Source: Adineta vaga
Taxonomy: Eukaryota; Rotifera
Direction of reading: 5' to 3'
Length of the DNA: 64,000 bases
NCBI GenBank assembly: GCA_021613535.1
Contig: CP075493.1
Coordinates: forward strand, 1,550,001-1,614,000
The position numbers were made by a program, and so were the translations under genes. Of this stretch, positions 24,656 through 37,118 are shown piece after piece (the first letter of the stretch is position 1; every line of letters begins with the position of its first letter). The notes under the pieces were generated by a model. That model made no database searches. It had not been told where the DNA came from and saw only the letters and a program-made list of their open reading frames with translations.

Positions 24656-26582
24656 TAATTCTCTGAGACAAACAAAAAAAAGTAAAAGTAAGAATGATAA
24701 TTGTTAATCTACAAAAGAGAAAAAAAAGAAGAATATTTTAATGATACGTCTTCTCTCTGATATTATTTCTAAGTATATGAGATTTGATTTATCCTTGCTT
24801 AGTTTTGACATAACGAGTGTGAGTATGTACTTTAGTGCGTCTATTGAAGAAATCTTTTGACGTCAATCTTTATCTCTTTGTCATGCTCATTTGTGAACAA
24901 AAAAAAGACAGAAAATGAATATTTTATGACAGTTTTATTGTGAAAAAAAAAAGAAATCTGATTCTGTTTTTGATTATTAGATATCTTACTATTCATCGAA
25001 AAGGACAAATGTTAAATATTCAAATAACTTACACCATATGTAAATATATTGTTATACTAGAGTGAGGACGAAGAAACGACGCATCATATTTTTTCTCGTT
25101 TGAGAAATCGTATAATATTAAAATTAAGTATGACGATCGAAACGTTCATTTTAAGTACATTTCTAATACATGAATAGATAGATTAGAAGAAGAAAAAAAT
25201 GCATGCGCTCTACTTCAATAAAAAAGAGAAAATAATCCAAATTACATTTTCAAAGAGAATTTAATCTACTGGAAATTTTCTATTTGTCATATTACAAATA
25301 TTCTGCTTGTCTTTCCTAACTCTATCTTCTTATTTAAATAAAATCTCCGATATACTTGTCAAAAAGAAAAAAAAAAGTAGAAGAATTAGAAATAATTTGA
25401 TCAAGCAATCTAAGTTTTTCTAATAAAACTACTAAGATAAAAGATATGTCATCGTGGTCTATACCAATGATCTTTGTGATTAATACAAAGAAAAAAAAAG
25501 ATCAAACAATACTTTTTCCGTTACGTGTGTGTTCCTGAATGACAAAGTTGAAGTTATACGTTTGTGTTTTCTTATTTAATTAGATTTCTATCTACTTTTA
25601 ATTTAATCGTTCAAAAACAAACCTGAATATCTTATCCTTGTCATAAATTATAGAACAGAAAAAAGCTACTTAAACGTGCCTTTTAATTTCTTACACAAAA
25701 TAATACTCTTAGATAAATGATTGTTTCTACGTCAAAAATTAATGAAGATCTATTTAATAATCCGTGTTTTTAATTCAAATTATCTTTAATATACGTGGAT
25801 TGTAAATGCAAAATCTAACTTTATTCATCGATAAAATGATACGAACAAGTTATCTTAACGACAGATCAAAGATAAGTGAAAAAGTCAATTCGTGTTAGAT
25901 AAAGAATATCAATAATCAAATGTCTGTTAATTTTCTCATTCTTAAGAGTACTTTTCATGTCTGATCGCGTCGTCAATCGTGATTCGTATGAGAAAAATTG
26001 TGTGGCGAACCAAAATCTAATTTAATATGAACATTATTCTTCTCGTGACAAGAGTCAATTCAATTCTGACGAGTGAAATAACTGTCAATCTAGTGAATAA
26101 AAGAGGAAAAGGAACTGAATAGAATCAGTATAGATAGATGTGGAAAGGTAAAAAGAATGTTCTATATCAAGAAGAAAAACACACACACACACACACAAGA
26201 ATTGAAGAATAGAAAGATTAACTCCTTTTATTAGTTTCTATTTGATAGTTTGAAACACATTCTTCGATGAACTTCTTCACCTGATGAGAGAAAATAAGAC
26301 CCTTGTATGGCAGTTTAATCAAACAATAGAAAGGAAAAACATACTTTCTTCATATCTTTTTGCGTAGGAAAACATCTAAGAAATTTATTTCAATCTTTGT
26401 TTCCTCAATTATTGAAACACCTACACTTCCGAGAAAGAAAATAATTATTCTTTCTTTTCTATTATCATATTAATTAAATCAAAATAAATAATTAAGAAAA
26501 CTAAAAATAAAAGGAAAAACAAAACGTAAAACATTCCATATTTCATGAAAGAATCAACCAAATAAATTCTTTCTATTTATCG
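24656..26582. other. Long intergenic region with (AC)n
   Basis: Nearly 2 kb with no supported gene, upstream of the minus-strand GPCR. An (AC)9 microsatellite sits at 26179-26197. Many poly-A and poly-T runs occur. It may hold the GPCR promoter. Confidence 0.5.
26179..26197. repeat. (AC)9 microsatellite
   Basis: A perfect dinucleotide run in the long intergenic region between the GPCR and the proline-rich gene. Confidence 0.9.
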
Positions 26583-28095
26583 TATAAGACCTGCTGGTAG
26601 TCCTTGAAGAATAGATGATCCTATTGCAGAAGAATTTTGCATACATTGCTGTTGCATACCTACTGTTGATGATTGCGCTGGACCAACAACTTGTCGAATA
26701 ACACGAATACCTCTTGGTTGTATAATATGCTAAAAAAGAAAGAAAAATGAACTTTTTTGTTTACGTAAAAAGATTAATGAATGTTAAATCGTCATTTTTT
26801 ATTTGTACTTTATAAAAAAATGTAATGCTATTTGATGATCCTCTTTAGCATAATTAACGAAAGAGGATAACATTATTTTAATGAAATTCTCTTCAGGGCA
26901 AATTAAATTCTAGTTAAATCTTCTATAACTTAATTACGATCTTGTCAAATCCAATGACAGATAAGTGCAATAACTATGTCATTATTCTACGCATGTTTAA
27001 CAAAAAAACATTATCTTTGACTTGACTGATCATCAAAGTTTAGATTTGAATGAATTCTCATATTTAGTTCGCAATAATAAAAGAAACCTATTCACGGAGT
27101 TTTATATGAAGTGATGAAATTCTATTTTCTGAAAATAAATTTCTACGAACTCGTCTCGTAGCATAAACGGGTACTAATTGTGGAGTAACTTGAGGTGGCC
27201 TTTGAATTATTTGTTGGTGTTGTTCTTTAGTACAAACAACAGCTGGTTGAGGACATTGTTGTGGAACTTGTCGAATAATTTCACGAACTAAACGTCGACA
27301 TGGAGCTGGTTGACATGTTTCACGTTTGATAATCACTTGACGAGGTTGTTCAGGAGGTGGTAAATATTTTTCATAGATTATTCTTTGTGGTTTAGGAGGA
27401 GGTGGTGGACATTGTTGAATAAGAACTAAATAGATTCGTAGGAAAAAGGAGTGTTCTATTTTATAAAATCGATGGCCTACCTTGTGGAGGTAAACACGAA
27501 GGTGGTAGATGTTTTTCAATTATAACAGGATTGCCTGGTGGGGGACATGGTGGTGGTTGTTCTCTAAATATATCTTTTGATCAGGAAAGATTTCAACAAC
27601 AACAAAAGAAGAACTTTACCGAACAACGATGGGTGGTGGTGTTGGTGGACGTAGTGGAATTTGTCGATAGATAATTGGCGGGGAAATTTCAGGTGGAGGT
27701 TGAATTTCTATAAAAGAAAAAGATATATGTTATTTTTATATGTGTGATAGATTTACATAGAAATTAAATTCACCTCGAACAATTATAGGCGCTGGTGGTG
27801 GAGGTGTGGGTGGTTTTAACCATCGAATATAGACATTCTGTTTGTACGTCAATTCTTGATTATTTGGTTTATAGATAACTTGAGGAGGAAGATTATGATC
27901 GAATGGATAGTTCTGAAGATATTCAGTATTAGGAATCGTAAGAGCTGATGACGAAGGAGGAAGATTATGGTTGAATTGATAATTCTGATGGTATTCAGTG
28001 TTAGGAATCGTGAGAACTGGTGGCGAAGGAGGACGTAGTAGGAATGGAGCTGAATTGCCTATATGATGAGTAGCAGTCATTGGACACGACATCAT
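26583..28095 (-). CDS. Proline-rich repeat protein, unrecognised
   Basis: Exons I can join: 28095 down to about 27774, then about 27709-27622, about 27564-27483, and 27427 down to 27088 or beyond. All junctions are GT-AG and in frame. The protein is dominated by proline runs followed by a hydrophobic-charged core: PPPPAPIIVR, PPIIYRQIPLRPPTPPPIVVR, PVIIEKHLPPS, PQRIIYEKYLPPPEQPRQ and RQVIIKRE. An exact 10-residue duplication (LTIPNTEY with QNY) is near the N-terminus. An exon encoding HIIQPRGIRVIRQVVGPAQ, with a stop at 26583, has the same style and probably is the last exon, but its donor is unclear; otherwise the gene ends at 27088. No membrane segment. A structural cytoskeletal or cortical protein is suspected from the repeats. 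It lies 190 bp after the upstream PTB-domain gene on the same strand. Confidence 0.6.
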
Positions 28096-28285
28096 TGAAG
28101 TGAAGAGTGAGTCGAATTTATTATATCTAAAAAAACGGTGAAAAAATCACGAATAAAAACAATTTATTTTTGTTGTATTCGTATGAAAAAGATGAAAAAC
28201 GTTGTTTTTTTCTTATTGATAAGAAAGCTTTTAGAAATCTAATATATGTTGTGTTAGTTTTATTAAGAGTATGTAGCTTTTTCTT

Positions 28286-29408
28286 TCAAAGAGCATAACT
28301 ATAAGATGATACCAATGGATCGTCTACTACACAAACGGATTGTGATGCAAATGGTAAGGAACATTGTGTACAACATGATGTATTACATACCACACTTTCC
28401 TGTGGTAAAAACGAATTGTAAGAAGAACAAGGACAACAACTAGTATCAGCTGTATGTACAACAACAGTTGCCGGTGGATTAGAATAGTATACCTGTAATA
28501 TTTTAATGAGTTTGATCTTGCTATGAAAATTAATCAGCATAACTTACAGTAGGTTGTGGTGTTGGCGGTATTGATATAAGTGGTAAATTATTAATATGAT
28601 GCGAAATCATTGGCGATGATGTATATGGTTGATTAACAACTTGTAAATTTGGATTCGATAGAAGTCTTTGAACTAATTCATCTTCACATGAATTTTGTAC
28701 GCATACAGTCGTTCCTGTATTCGGCATTTGAATACAAGTAGGAGACGAGAGGACCTGATTGTCATTAACGAACATTTTCTGTTTGTGTTGTGGTAAAACA
28801 GTCTCTTGTTTAATGATCGTAGATGAAGGTGATCCTCCATTACAGATAGGCGATTGTGAATGACCTTCATTTATTTGTCCTTGCCTTTCCATCTGTTGTT
28901 GTTCGTAGTGATTAAACGCACGCATAAGTTTCAAAACTAGTAGACAAGCATCATCAGAACTTTGTGTAATAAATGTATAACACAATGCATTATCAAAGCC
29001 ATGAAAAACAGAAACAAATATTGGCGGACCAATGATATGTTGAGCATAACGATTTGCTAGATCAACATTTTCAAAATCACGTTGAAGAATTTGATCTGGA
29101 TTACGTTTATCCGATGGATCTCGTCGCAAACGTCTCAAAGCTCCACAATAAGCTAAATGTTCGACAGGTAAATGTAAAGTTCGATTTTTTGTATCCGTTG
29201 GTTCAAATGTAAGAAATTCTCCATTATCACTAATTGATAATGAACCTTCTTGGCCAAGAATATCCGCATCCGATCGTGCTAATTTTGCTCGTAAAATATC
29301 TTGAACTAAATCCGTTCCATCTGATGTTGCATAAAATGTTAATGGTTCAACGGCAATGAATTGAACAAGTAATGTTCGCCGTTCAAGATCCATATAACGT
29401 GAAGTCAT
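28286..29408 (-). CDS. PTB/PID-like domain protein with Cys-rich tail
   Basis: Predicted 355 residues from exons 28548-29408 and 28286-28492. The N-terminal 160 residues look like a phosphotyrosine-binding/PID fold: LLVQFIAVEPLTF as strand 1, a central HLPVEHLAYCGALRRL strand, then PIFVSVFHGFDNALCYTFI and a C-terminal helix DDACLLVLKLMRAFNHYEQQ. The rest is low-complexity, with many Pro/Ser/Asn residues and a Cys-rich end (TSCCPCSSY, NTSCCTQCS). PTB proteins usually act as adaptors binding NPxY-type tails. I do not recognise a specific orthologue. The proline-rich gene follows 190 bp downstream on the same strand, so the two may be co-transcribed. Fold assignment is by pattern only. Confidence 0.68.
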
Positions 29409-30612
29409 GAACGAATGAAATTTGATAAGATGAAAACAAACGAAATTCGAATTAATATTTAATCATTAACTACAAATATCGTTTATCGTACTATTTCGTT
29501 ATGGTTCGATTCACAAAGCAATATTGACAAAAAAAGAATAGTAAAAATGTAGAGAAAAGAAAAGAATATCATTCATTATCATCGTATGAAAGAAAACGAC
29601 TACTACGATACTAAATCGCTTTGACAAGGTTAACAAATATTTTGTTCCTTGACCATATTCTATTGAAGGCAATTTCACGGTATCATTTTTTTTTTCATTG
29701 AAGATTTATCAAAGAAATTTATTTTGTTATTCATGGTATTTAAAGAAAAACGATTTTTCTAATTAATGAAAAATATCATTAAATCATACAAATCAATCTT
29801 ATCAATGATGTAAATCATAACATACAAACATTATTGATTAAAGTGAAATAGAAGGATTTTCGACTGTCTCTTTGTGTTCTTAAGGAGTTTTTTAACTATG
29901 AAATTTTGTTTCCTATTCTCATCATTTTAATTTCTTCATTGTTGATTAGAATCTGTTACTATAAATAAATAAATAGGTTATAAAAGCCTCATAAAACACA
30001 GATAAATGTAGTAATAAATTGACATTTATTTTTATCTGCTATATTAATGAAAAGAAAAACAACTACGAACATAGATTGTGCTCATCTGGCAATGAGATTT
30101 CTCGAATTATTGATACGATCATTCGATCTATAATATTTTTTTTTTAAAAATATCAAATCTGACGGAAAACTCGAAAAAAAACAAGTGCCTTCTTCACTGT
30201 TCTATAAAAGAAAACATCATTTTCCCCTTTTTTTTCTATACAAACCTTATTAAAACATTGTCAATCTCATTAGTAACAATTCCGAATATAAAATAGATTC
30301 ACAAAAGAAAAATATTATTTTTATTCCATGTTCACATTATTCATTGATTTTTAACAAACACAGCTGGAAGTTATTTCAATTAATAGATGCTAAATAGTCA
30401 AATAATCAATCTTTTCTACAATCGATGTCGAGCATATTTTATATTCAATCAACAATATTTCTTGTCATTTGTATCACTAAAAGCAATTCTTATACTAAAT
30501 GAACTTCTCGAGATTTTACCCGCCGTGTATTATTCCTTTCTTTCTCTGTTTCTCTATTCCCCATTGAAAGAGAATAAGTTAGAAGAAAAATCAAACATTA
30601 TTGACGATCAAT
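29409..30612. other. Divergent intergenic region
   Basis: Between the PTB gene (minus) and a plus-strand GPCR. AT-rich with homopolymer runs. A 77-codon plus frame at 30387-30620 overlaps the GPCR start and is not supported. Confidence 0.55.
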
Positions 30613-31605
30613 ATGAATAATCGAACAGATACTTTTAATCAGAATTCTTCAAGTTTAGTAATAAATAAAATTCTATTTATTATTGTAATCTTTGTTAGTA
30701 TTCCAAGTATATTAATTAATCTATTTGCATCATATCGTCTTCATGGAAATACAAAATTGAGTGTCTTTGCATTTCGTTGTATTTTACATGTAAGTTTAGT
30801 AACAACATGTATTTGTATACCAATTTTTTCTATGGAATTATATTTTAATGCATATTTTCCATTTTCATTATTTCTTTGTAAAATCTGGTTAATTGTCGAT
30901 TATTCATCAGTTGTTTGTCTTGCTTTATTAGTCTGTTGGGCATCAATTCAACGACATATTCTAATATTTGGTCCAATACGTATAAAAAAACTTCAATCAA
31001 CATTAAGATTTAAATTACTACCGATTATATTCGCCTTAGGTTTTCCTTTAATATGGTATTCAATCTTAATCTCAACATGTACATATGAAAAACTCATAAA
31101 TAAAGATCAATATAAATGTCGACCATGTTTTGAAAATGAAAAAACAATCTTTTTATTTGATACATTGTTCAGTTTATTAGTTCCATTATTAATAACTATT
31201 ATAGCAACATTTCTTCTATTAATACGTATAATTCGTCTTCGTTTTCATTTATTTCGTTCGAATATAAAAAAATGGCGTCGTTGTAAACGTTTAACACGTC
31301 AAATGATTCTTTTTTCTTTGATTTATTTAATTGGTTTATTACCATATGTTCTAACGAATTTAAATTCTTTATATAATTTTTGGCCACTCATCAATCATTT
31401 CTCATATATACAAATAGCAAATACATTTACATATGTTCCTTGTTGTTTTTCATCATTTTTAAGTATCTATGCATTTCCAGAAATTTGGAAACAACGACGA
31501 AATCGACCACATCAAACTAGTTTACGAAAGAATCAAAAATATGAAGAAACATCATTAACATTACCATCGATATTTCTAACAACGAAAACATCGAGTGAAA
31601 CTTAA
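30613..31605 (+). CDS. Intronless orphan rhodopsin-like GPCR
   Basis: A single-exon frame of 330 residues with seven hydrophobic segments. TM1 is near KILFIIVIFVSIPSILINLF. TM2 is near RCILHVSLVTTCICIPIFSM. TM3 contains CKIWLIVDYSSVVCLALLVC and ends ASIQRHILIFG, where the DRY motif is replaced by QRH. TM4 to TM7 follow, with TM6 ending IGLLPYVLTNL (LP in place of the CWxP motif) and TM7 in PCCFSSFLSIYAFPEIW. The conserved Cys pair linking TM3 and the second loop seems present (FLCKIW and STCTYE or KCRPC). The N-terminus has NxT/S glycosylation sites. Such divergent intronless receptors are common in rotifers, but the ligand cannot be told. The start used is the first true ATG. Confidence 0.82.
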   Translation: MNNRTDTFNQNSSSLVINKILFIIVIFVSIPSILINLFASYRLHGNTKLSVFAFRCILHVSLVTTCICIPIFSMELYFNAYFPFSLFLCKIWLIVDYSSVVCLALLVCWASIQRHILIFGPIRIKKLQSTLRFKLLPIIFALGFPLIWYSILISTCTYEKLINKDQYKCRPCFENEKTIFLFDTLFSLLVPLLITIIATFLLLIRIIRLRFHLFRSNIKKWRRCKRLTRQMILFSLIYLIGLLPYVLTNLNSLYNFWPLINHFSYIQIANTFTYVPCCFSSFLSIYAFPEIWKQRRNRPHQTSLRKNQKYEETSLTLPSIFLTTKTSSET

Positions 31606-32205
31606 GACATTTGAAATTGTAATTCTTTTTTTAATAATCAAATTTGATCTCTGAAGATAAAAAGAAGATTTTCTCATTATTGATAAAAAGAAAAACGACG
31701 GAAATGAGATGAAAAATTCTTAATCAATTTAGTTGATTATGTATTAGAGTTTCTTTCGTTGACAAATAAAAGAAAATATTCTGCAATTCGTACTTTTCTT
31801 TTATATTCATCAATCTAACATTCTCCTCGTACATCAGAATATCCACAACAACAAAAGCTAGTATTCATACATAGGTTAAGAAGAAGAAGAAGAAGTTGTT
31901 CAGCAACAAAACAACAGTAACAAATAAGCTCGTTTGATTCTGTTTTTTCTTTTCTTTTCTTCTCTGGATTAGAAAGTATGTTTTGCACACATACAAATAC
32001 ATATATATATATATAATTACAACAGAATACAAAACAAAATGTAATTCATTGACAGGAGGGTACAATTATTCTCTAGATAACATGAAATATAAAAAGAGAA
32101 CGATGAAGACACAAATCTGTCTACTAACAAATGAAGAAAGGAAAAAGAAATTGTATTTTGAGACATGTAATCATGAAAAAGAATATTTAATCAAACGAAG
32201 ATTTG
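31606..32205. other. Convergent 3' intergenic region
   Basis: Lies between the 3' ends of the GPCR and PDE6D. A GAA-type run sits near 31880-31895 and an AT run near 32003-32015. No gene seen. Confidence 0.6.
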
Positions 32206-33329
<1,124 letters not shown>

Positions 33330-34322
33330 ATGAAAGTTTTACGGTTAGTTTTTTCTTTATTATGGATTATACAGGAATGTTATGGCGCTGGAATTATGGA
33401 TAATATTGTTTTTGCTGTTAATTGTGGAGGAGAAGCTCATACTGATACAAATGGTAAAAAGAGAGACAAAAAAAAACATTGATTTGAGATTATTTTGCTT
33501 TGTAGGTGTACGATATCGTAAAGATTATTTAAAAGCTGGAATAGCATCTGATTATGGTCGAAATTCTGATATATATCGAGTACCGAGAGAAGATATGATT
33601 CTTTATCAAACAGAACGTTATGATCTACAAAAATTTTCATATGATATTGATCTGACTGATGATGGAGATTATGTTCTTTGGATGAAATTTGCTGAAGTTT
33701 GGTTCAATGGACCGAATATGAAGGTTTGAATTGTGATATTATGTGAATTAAGATGAAAGAATTTGTGTCTTTGTTTTTCATAGGTATTTCAAGTTCTTCT
33801 CGATGATGAACATTCCGTTATTGATGAATTAGATATTTTTTCTAAAGCTGGCCGTTTAACAGCACATGATGAATATATACCATTTCAAATAAAAAATGGT
33901 CGTCTAGTTGTCAAAGGTCGTAGTTCATCATATTCAGGAAAATTACGAGTTACTTTTCAACGACTTGATCATCGTGATAATCCAAAAATTAATGCACTTA
34001 TTATTTGGCGTGGTTCAATCGATCGTAAGTTCGTTTTCTATACAAAAAAAAACATATTTCCTTCTTCTATTTCCTTTCAGAAATTCCTCAATTACCACCC
34101 ATTCCACAAATGGACTATACCGATGAACCATTAGATGAAGAAGAAGAAGGAGAAGCTTATGAAGAATCACCTGCTAGAGCTAGTAATATCAAACGTAATC
34201 TTAAAACAAGTGGACCAAAAATTCTTGATCCATATGCTGAAGATCAATCTAGTTCATTCATACCTTTATTAATAGCAGTAGCTATTATTTTACCAACTCT
34301 TTTTTGTCTTTGTAAACTTTAA
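33330..34322 (+). CDS. MLEC: Malectin, ER carbohydrate-binding protein
   Basis: Membrane-anchored ER lectin that binds diglucosylated high-mannose N-glycans and works with ribophorin I in glycoprotein quality control. A signal peptide (MKVLRLVFSLLWIIQECYG) is followed by the malectin domain. Its ligand and core motifs are visible: AVNCGGEAHTDTNGVRYRKD, ASDYGRNSDIYR, ILYQTERYD, DGDYVLWMKFAEVWF, ELDIFSKAGRLTAHDEYIPF and GKLRVTFQRLDHRDNPKINA. An acidic DEEEEGE linker leads to a C-terminal membrane helix ending LPTLFCLCKL, nearly the same as in human malectin. Four exons with short introns; stop TAA is at 34320-34322. Confidence 0.97.
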
Positions 34323-35329
34323 ATTAATACTTTTGCTTTCTTCAAACATTCCGATTTATATATCAAGGCCGTCCATTCATACGAGAATGAATACATTGAC
34401 AATTTCTTTCTGCTTTCAACATTGCCTTTTTTTCATGTTCTCTGATATTAATCTCAAGTTTTTGTTCTCTTCTTTTGTGTGATATGATTGTTGTTTTAGT
34501 TAAGGTGCTTACTTGAACAGCAAATTTTTAGCTTTCTTTCGTTGAATGCAGTATTTATTTGTTAACTAACAAAATTCAATAAAATTTCATCAAAACTTAT
34601 CAAAATCTCATATTCATAGTAAAACATAGAGATATCGTGTTGTCTAGTTTCTTGTTTTAATTTTACATCTGAGAACATATACTGATGATAATTCTATTCA
34701 TCTCATTATTTTTAATCCTATTCGATGTTTCTTGATCTTTTGAATTGAACTTCGTTTTCTTCTATCTTATCATAAAAAGATTTTTCAACATTGATCTTTA
34801 TCAGTCGATGCGGATCTATTCTAAAAAAAAAGACGAAGTGAGATGTTGTCAATCGATCACTACAAAAAGAAATATTCGCATATATTTTATGACTCTTTCA
34901 ATTGTCAATTGTATAGAATCTTTCGATAAGTTTTCCCAAATACACAAACTTATGTGTTAGATATCGAATTGCCTTCGATCACACATTTTCAATTGGAAAA
35001 AATCGACCATAACAATTCTCATCGATTATTATTATTATTATTGTTATTGAATTTCATCGATTTCTATTAGCAAAGGAGCTCATAAAATAGAATAAGCTTA
35101 TATTCTCGTCATTAATTAATTGAGAAAAAGAGAAAGAAAACGAATTTTTTATTTTCTTTCATTCTGATTGGTACGAACGAATTTTCTCAAATGACGAATG
35201 CTCATTTCTCTCCTTCTCTCTTATGAGCAATATTAATTAATTTCTATCTCTTCAAATATAGAGCAAACAAACAGTCATTGCTCATTTTGATCTTTTGCTT
35301 AGGTGTGTATCGTTGTCAACAAGCAAACT
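34323..35329. other. Intergenic, no gene seen
   Basis: Malectin 3' flank and forkhead gene upstream region. A short (TTA)n run lies near 35026-35044. An acceptor-like GCTTAG at 35297-35302, 28 bp before the forkhead ATG, could be a leader splice site. Confidence 0.5.
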
Positions 35330-36360
35330 ATGAATCCACATAATAGTGAGTCAATTTATTTAACGTAATTTGTTAGACAACAACTCACAGCTTTCATTCT
35401 CGAAAATATATCTTTTATGTTGTATTTAAATACGGACATTCTTTCGATCTATTTAGTCTATTATCAACAGCAACTCACTATGAATAAACAACAATTTCAT
35501 GATTCTGGTATTGTCGATGAAGGTCTTTCCGATGAAACAGGTTCGGTCGAAGATGGTTCAAATGATCGTTCTAGTAAGTATGGGTCAAATTGTGATACGA
35601 ATAATAAGATATATGTATTGTAGACGATAATGATATTCCGAAAAAACCCAGTCAATCGTATCTTGAAATAATTGCTGAAGCAATTTTGAAAGCACCAAAT
35701 CGTACAATGCAATTATATGAAATTTATGAATACTTCCAACGAAAGTAAGTTCATATCGGTGTGTTTTAGCCTTGTAAATGAAGATTCACATTTTTTTCCT
35801 TTCAAATAGATATCGATATTTTGCTGAAGATGTGAATAAATCGTGGAAAAATAGCGTAAGACATAATTTATCTTTGAATGATTGTTTTGTTAAAGCAGGT
35901 CGAGGGCATAATGGCAAAGGACATTGTAAGTATAATAATATATTCACGAGACGAATGGATTCAATGATTTTTTTAATTTACAGTTTGGCGAATTCATGAA
36001 TTGGCTGAAAGAGATTTTGAACAAGGTCGTTTTCGTCGACGTCGATATCGTCAACAGATGCAACAATTACAAATGCAATCATCAAGCTATGAAACTCCAA
36101 CGATGTCATCCTTCTATCCTACAAATTCCTACTACATGTCTTCACCACCTCCATCCTATCAGGCAATTTATCCATCATCCAATAATTCATCCGAACATCA
36201 ATCAATTAGTCCAATAGAATCTCCATCAGGCATGTCAAATTTCTATATGTCATCATCAACACCATCATCTTATCCCTATTATGATCCGTATTCAACATCT
36301 TACTATCCAATGCCAATGTCATATCCACCTTCGACTGAAACAATTCATTTTGATGCTTAG
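35330..36360 (+). CDS. Forkhead transcription factor, FoxQ2-like
   Basis: DNA-binding regulator with a forkhead domain spread over three exons. Visible blocks are [19 protein letters not shown] (helix 1), [17 protein letters not shown] (helix 2), [19 protein letters not shown] (recognition helix, with the base-contacting NSxRHNLS intact), then [17 protein letters not shown] and [14 protein letters not shown] at wing 2. The GKGxFWxIH and GxFRRRR pattern fits FoxQ2 best among invertebrate classes, though helix 1 is unusual: the near-universal PPYSY is here PSQSY. The C-terminus is Ser/Tyr/Pro-rich. I read the first exon as 16 bases (35330-35345, MNPHN), spliced to 35457, which keeps frame into [13 protein letters not shown]. 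An alternative start is the ATG at 35480. Confidence 0.85.
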
Positions 36361-37118
36361 TAACTGTTGAAAAGTTTAATTTTTATTTTTGTGTATATGT
36401 TTCGTTCTCTCGAATAAATTCTCTACGTTTGATACTCATTAACTCGATGAGCATGAATGATTAGTAGAAAATCATGAAAAAGGACCATTAGTTAAGGAGA
36501 AATTTAACGATCAAATAATGTGTGAAATTGTGTCGATGTCGTCGACATGGAATTAACTGACTTATCGAACAGAAAAACATTTTGTTTAGACATTGTTATG
36601 ATACTTCACACATAATTCCAAACTATTGCTCAATGAAACAAACAACAGCAGGAGACATATCTGAAACGATTCATGTTTATAACAAAGATTAATCCGATTT
36701 TGTATGGAAGAACATATGAAAATAAGTTTAAATCATTTCACTGATTCGTACGATCGCGTGAACAAGTCTGATAGAATTATACACTCAAATATTTCCACAT
36801 TAGTCAATGTTATTCTGCTAAATCTCATTAAAATCAAATTGGTTTGTAATTATCAAATCTTCATTATGTACATCTATGACCATTGCTAATTATTTAACTC
36901 GTTTCAATAAAATAAAACCGATGAAAACTAGTTGAGAAGGAGAAGGAGTATTCGATATTGTTGTTTATTTCCTTGTGATCGAATCGAATAAACAGATAAG
37001 AGAAGATGTTTTTCTCAAATAATATTTTTTAATGTTGTTGTTGTTGTTTTTTTATTCTTTATTTCGTTTCATAAAAATCATCTCTGATGACAAAGAGAAA
37101 TCTAATAAAATCATTCAA
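36361..37118. other. Convergent 3' intergenic region
   Basis: Between the forkhead stop and the EEF1D stop. AT-rich, with AATAAA-like signals on both strands. No gene seen. Confidence 0.6.
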
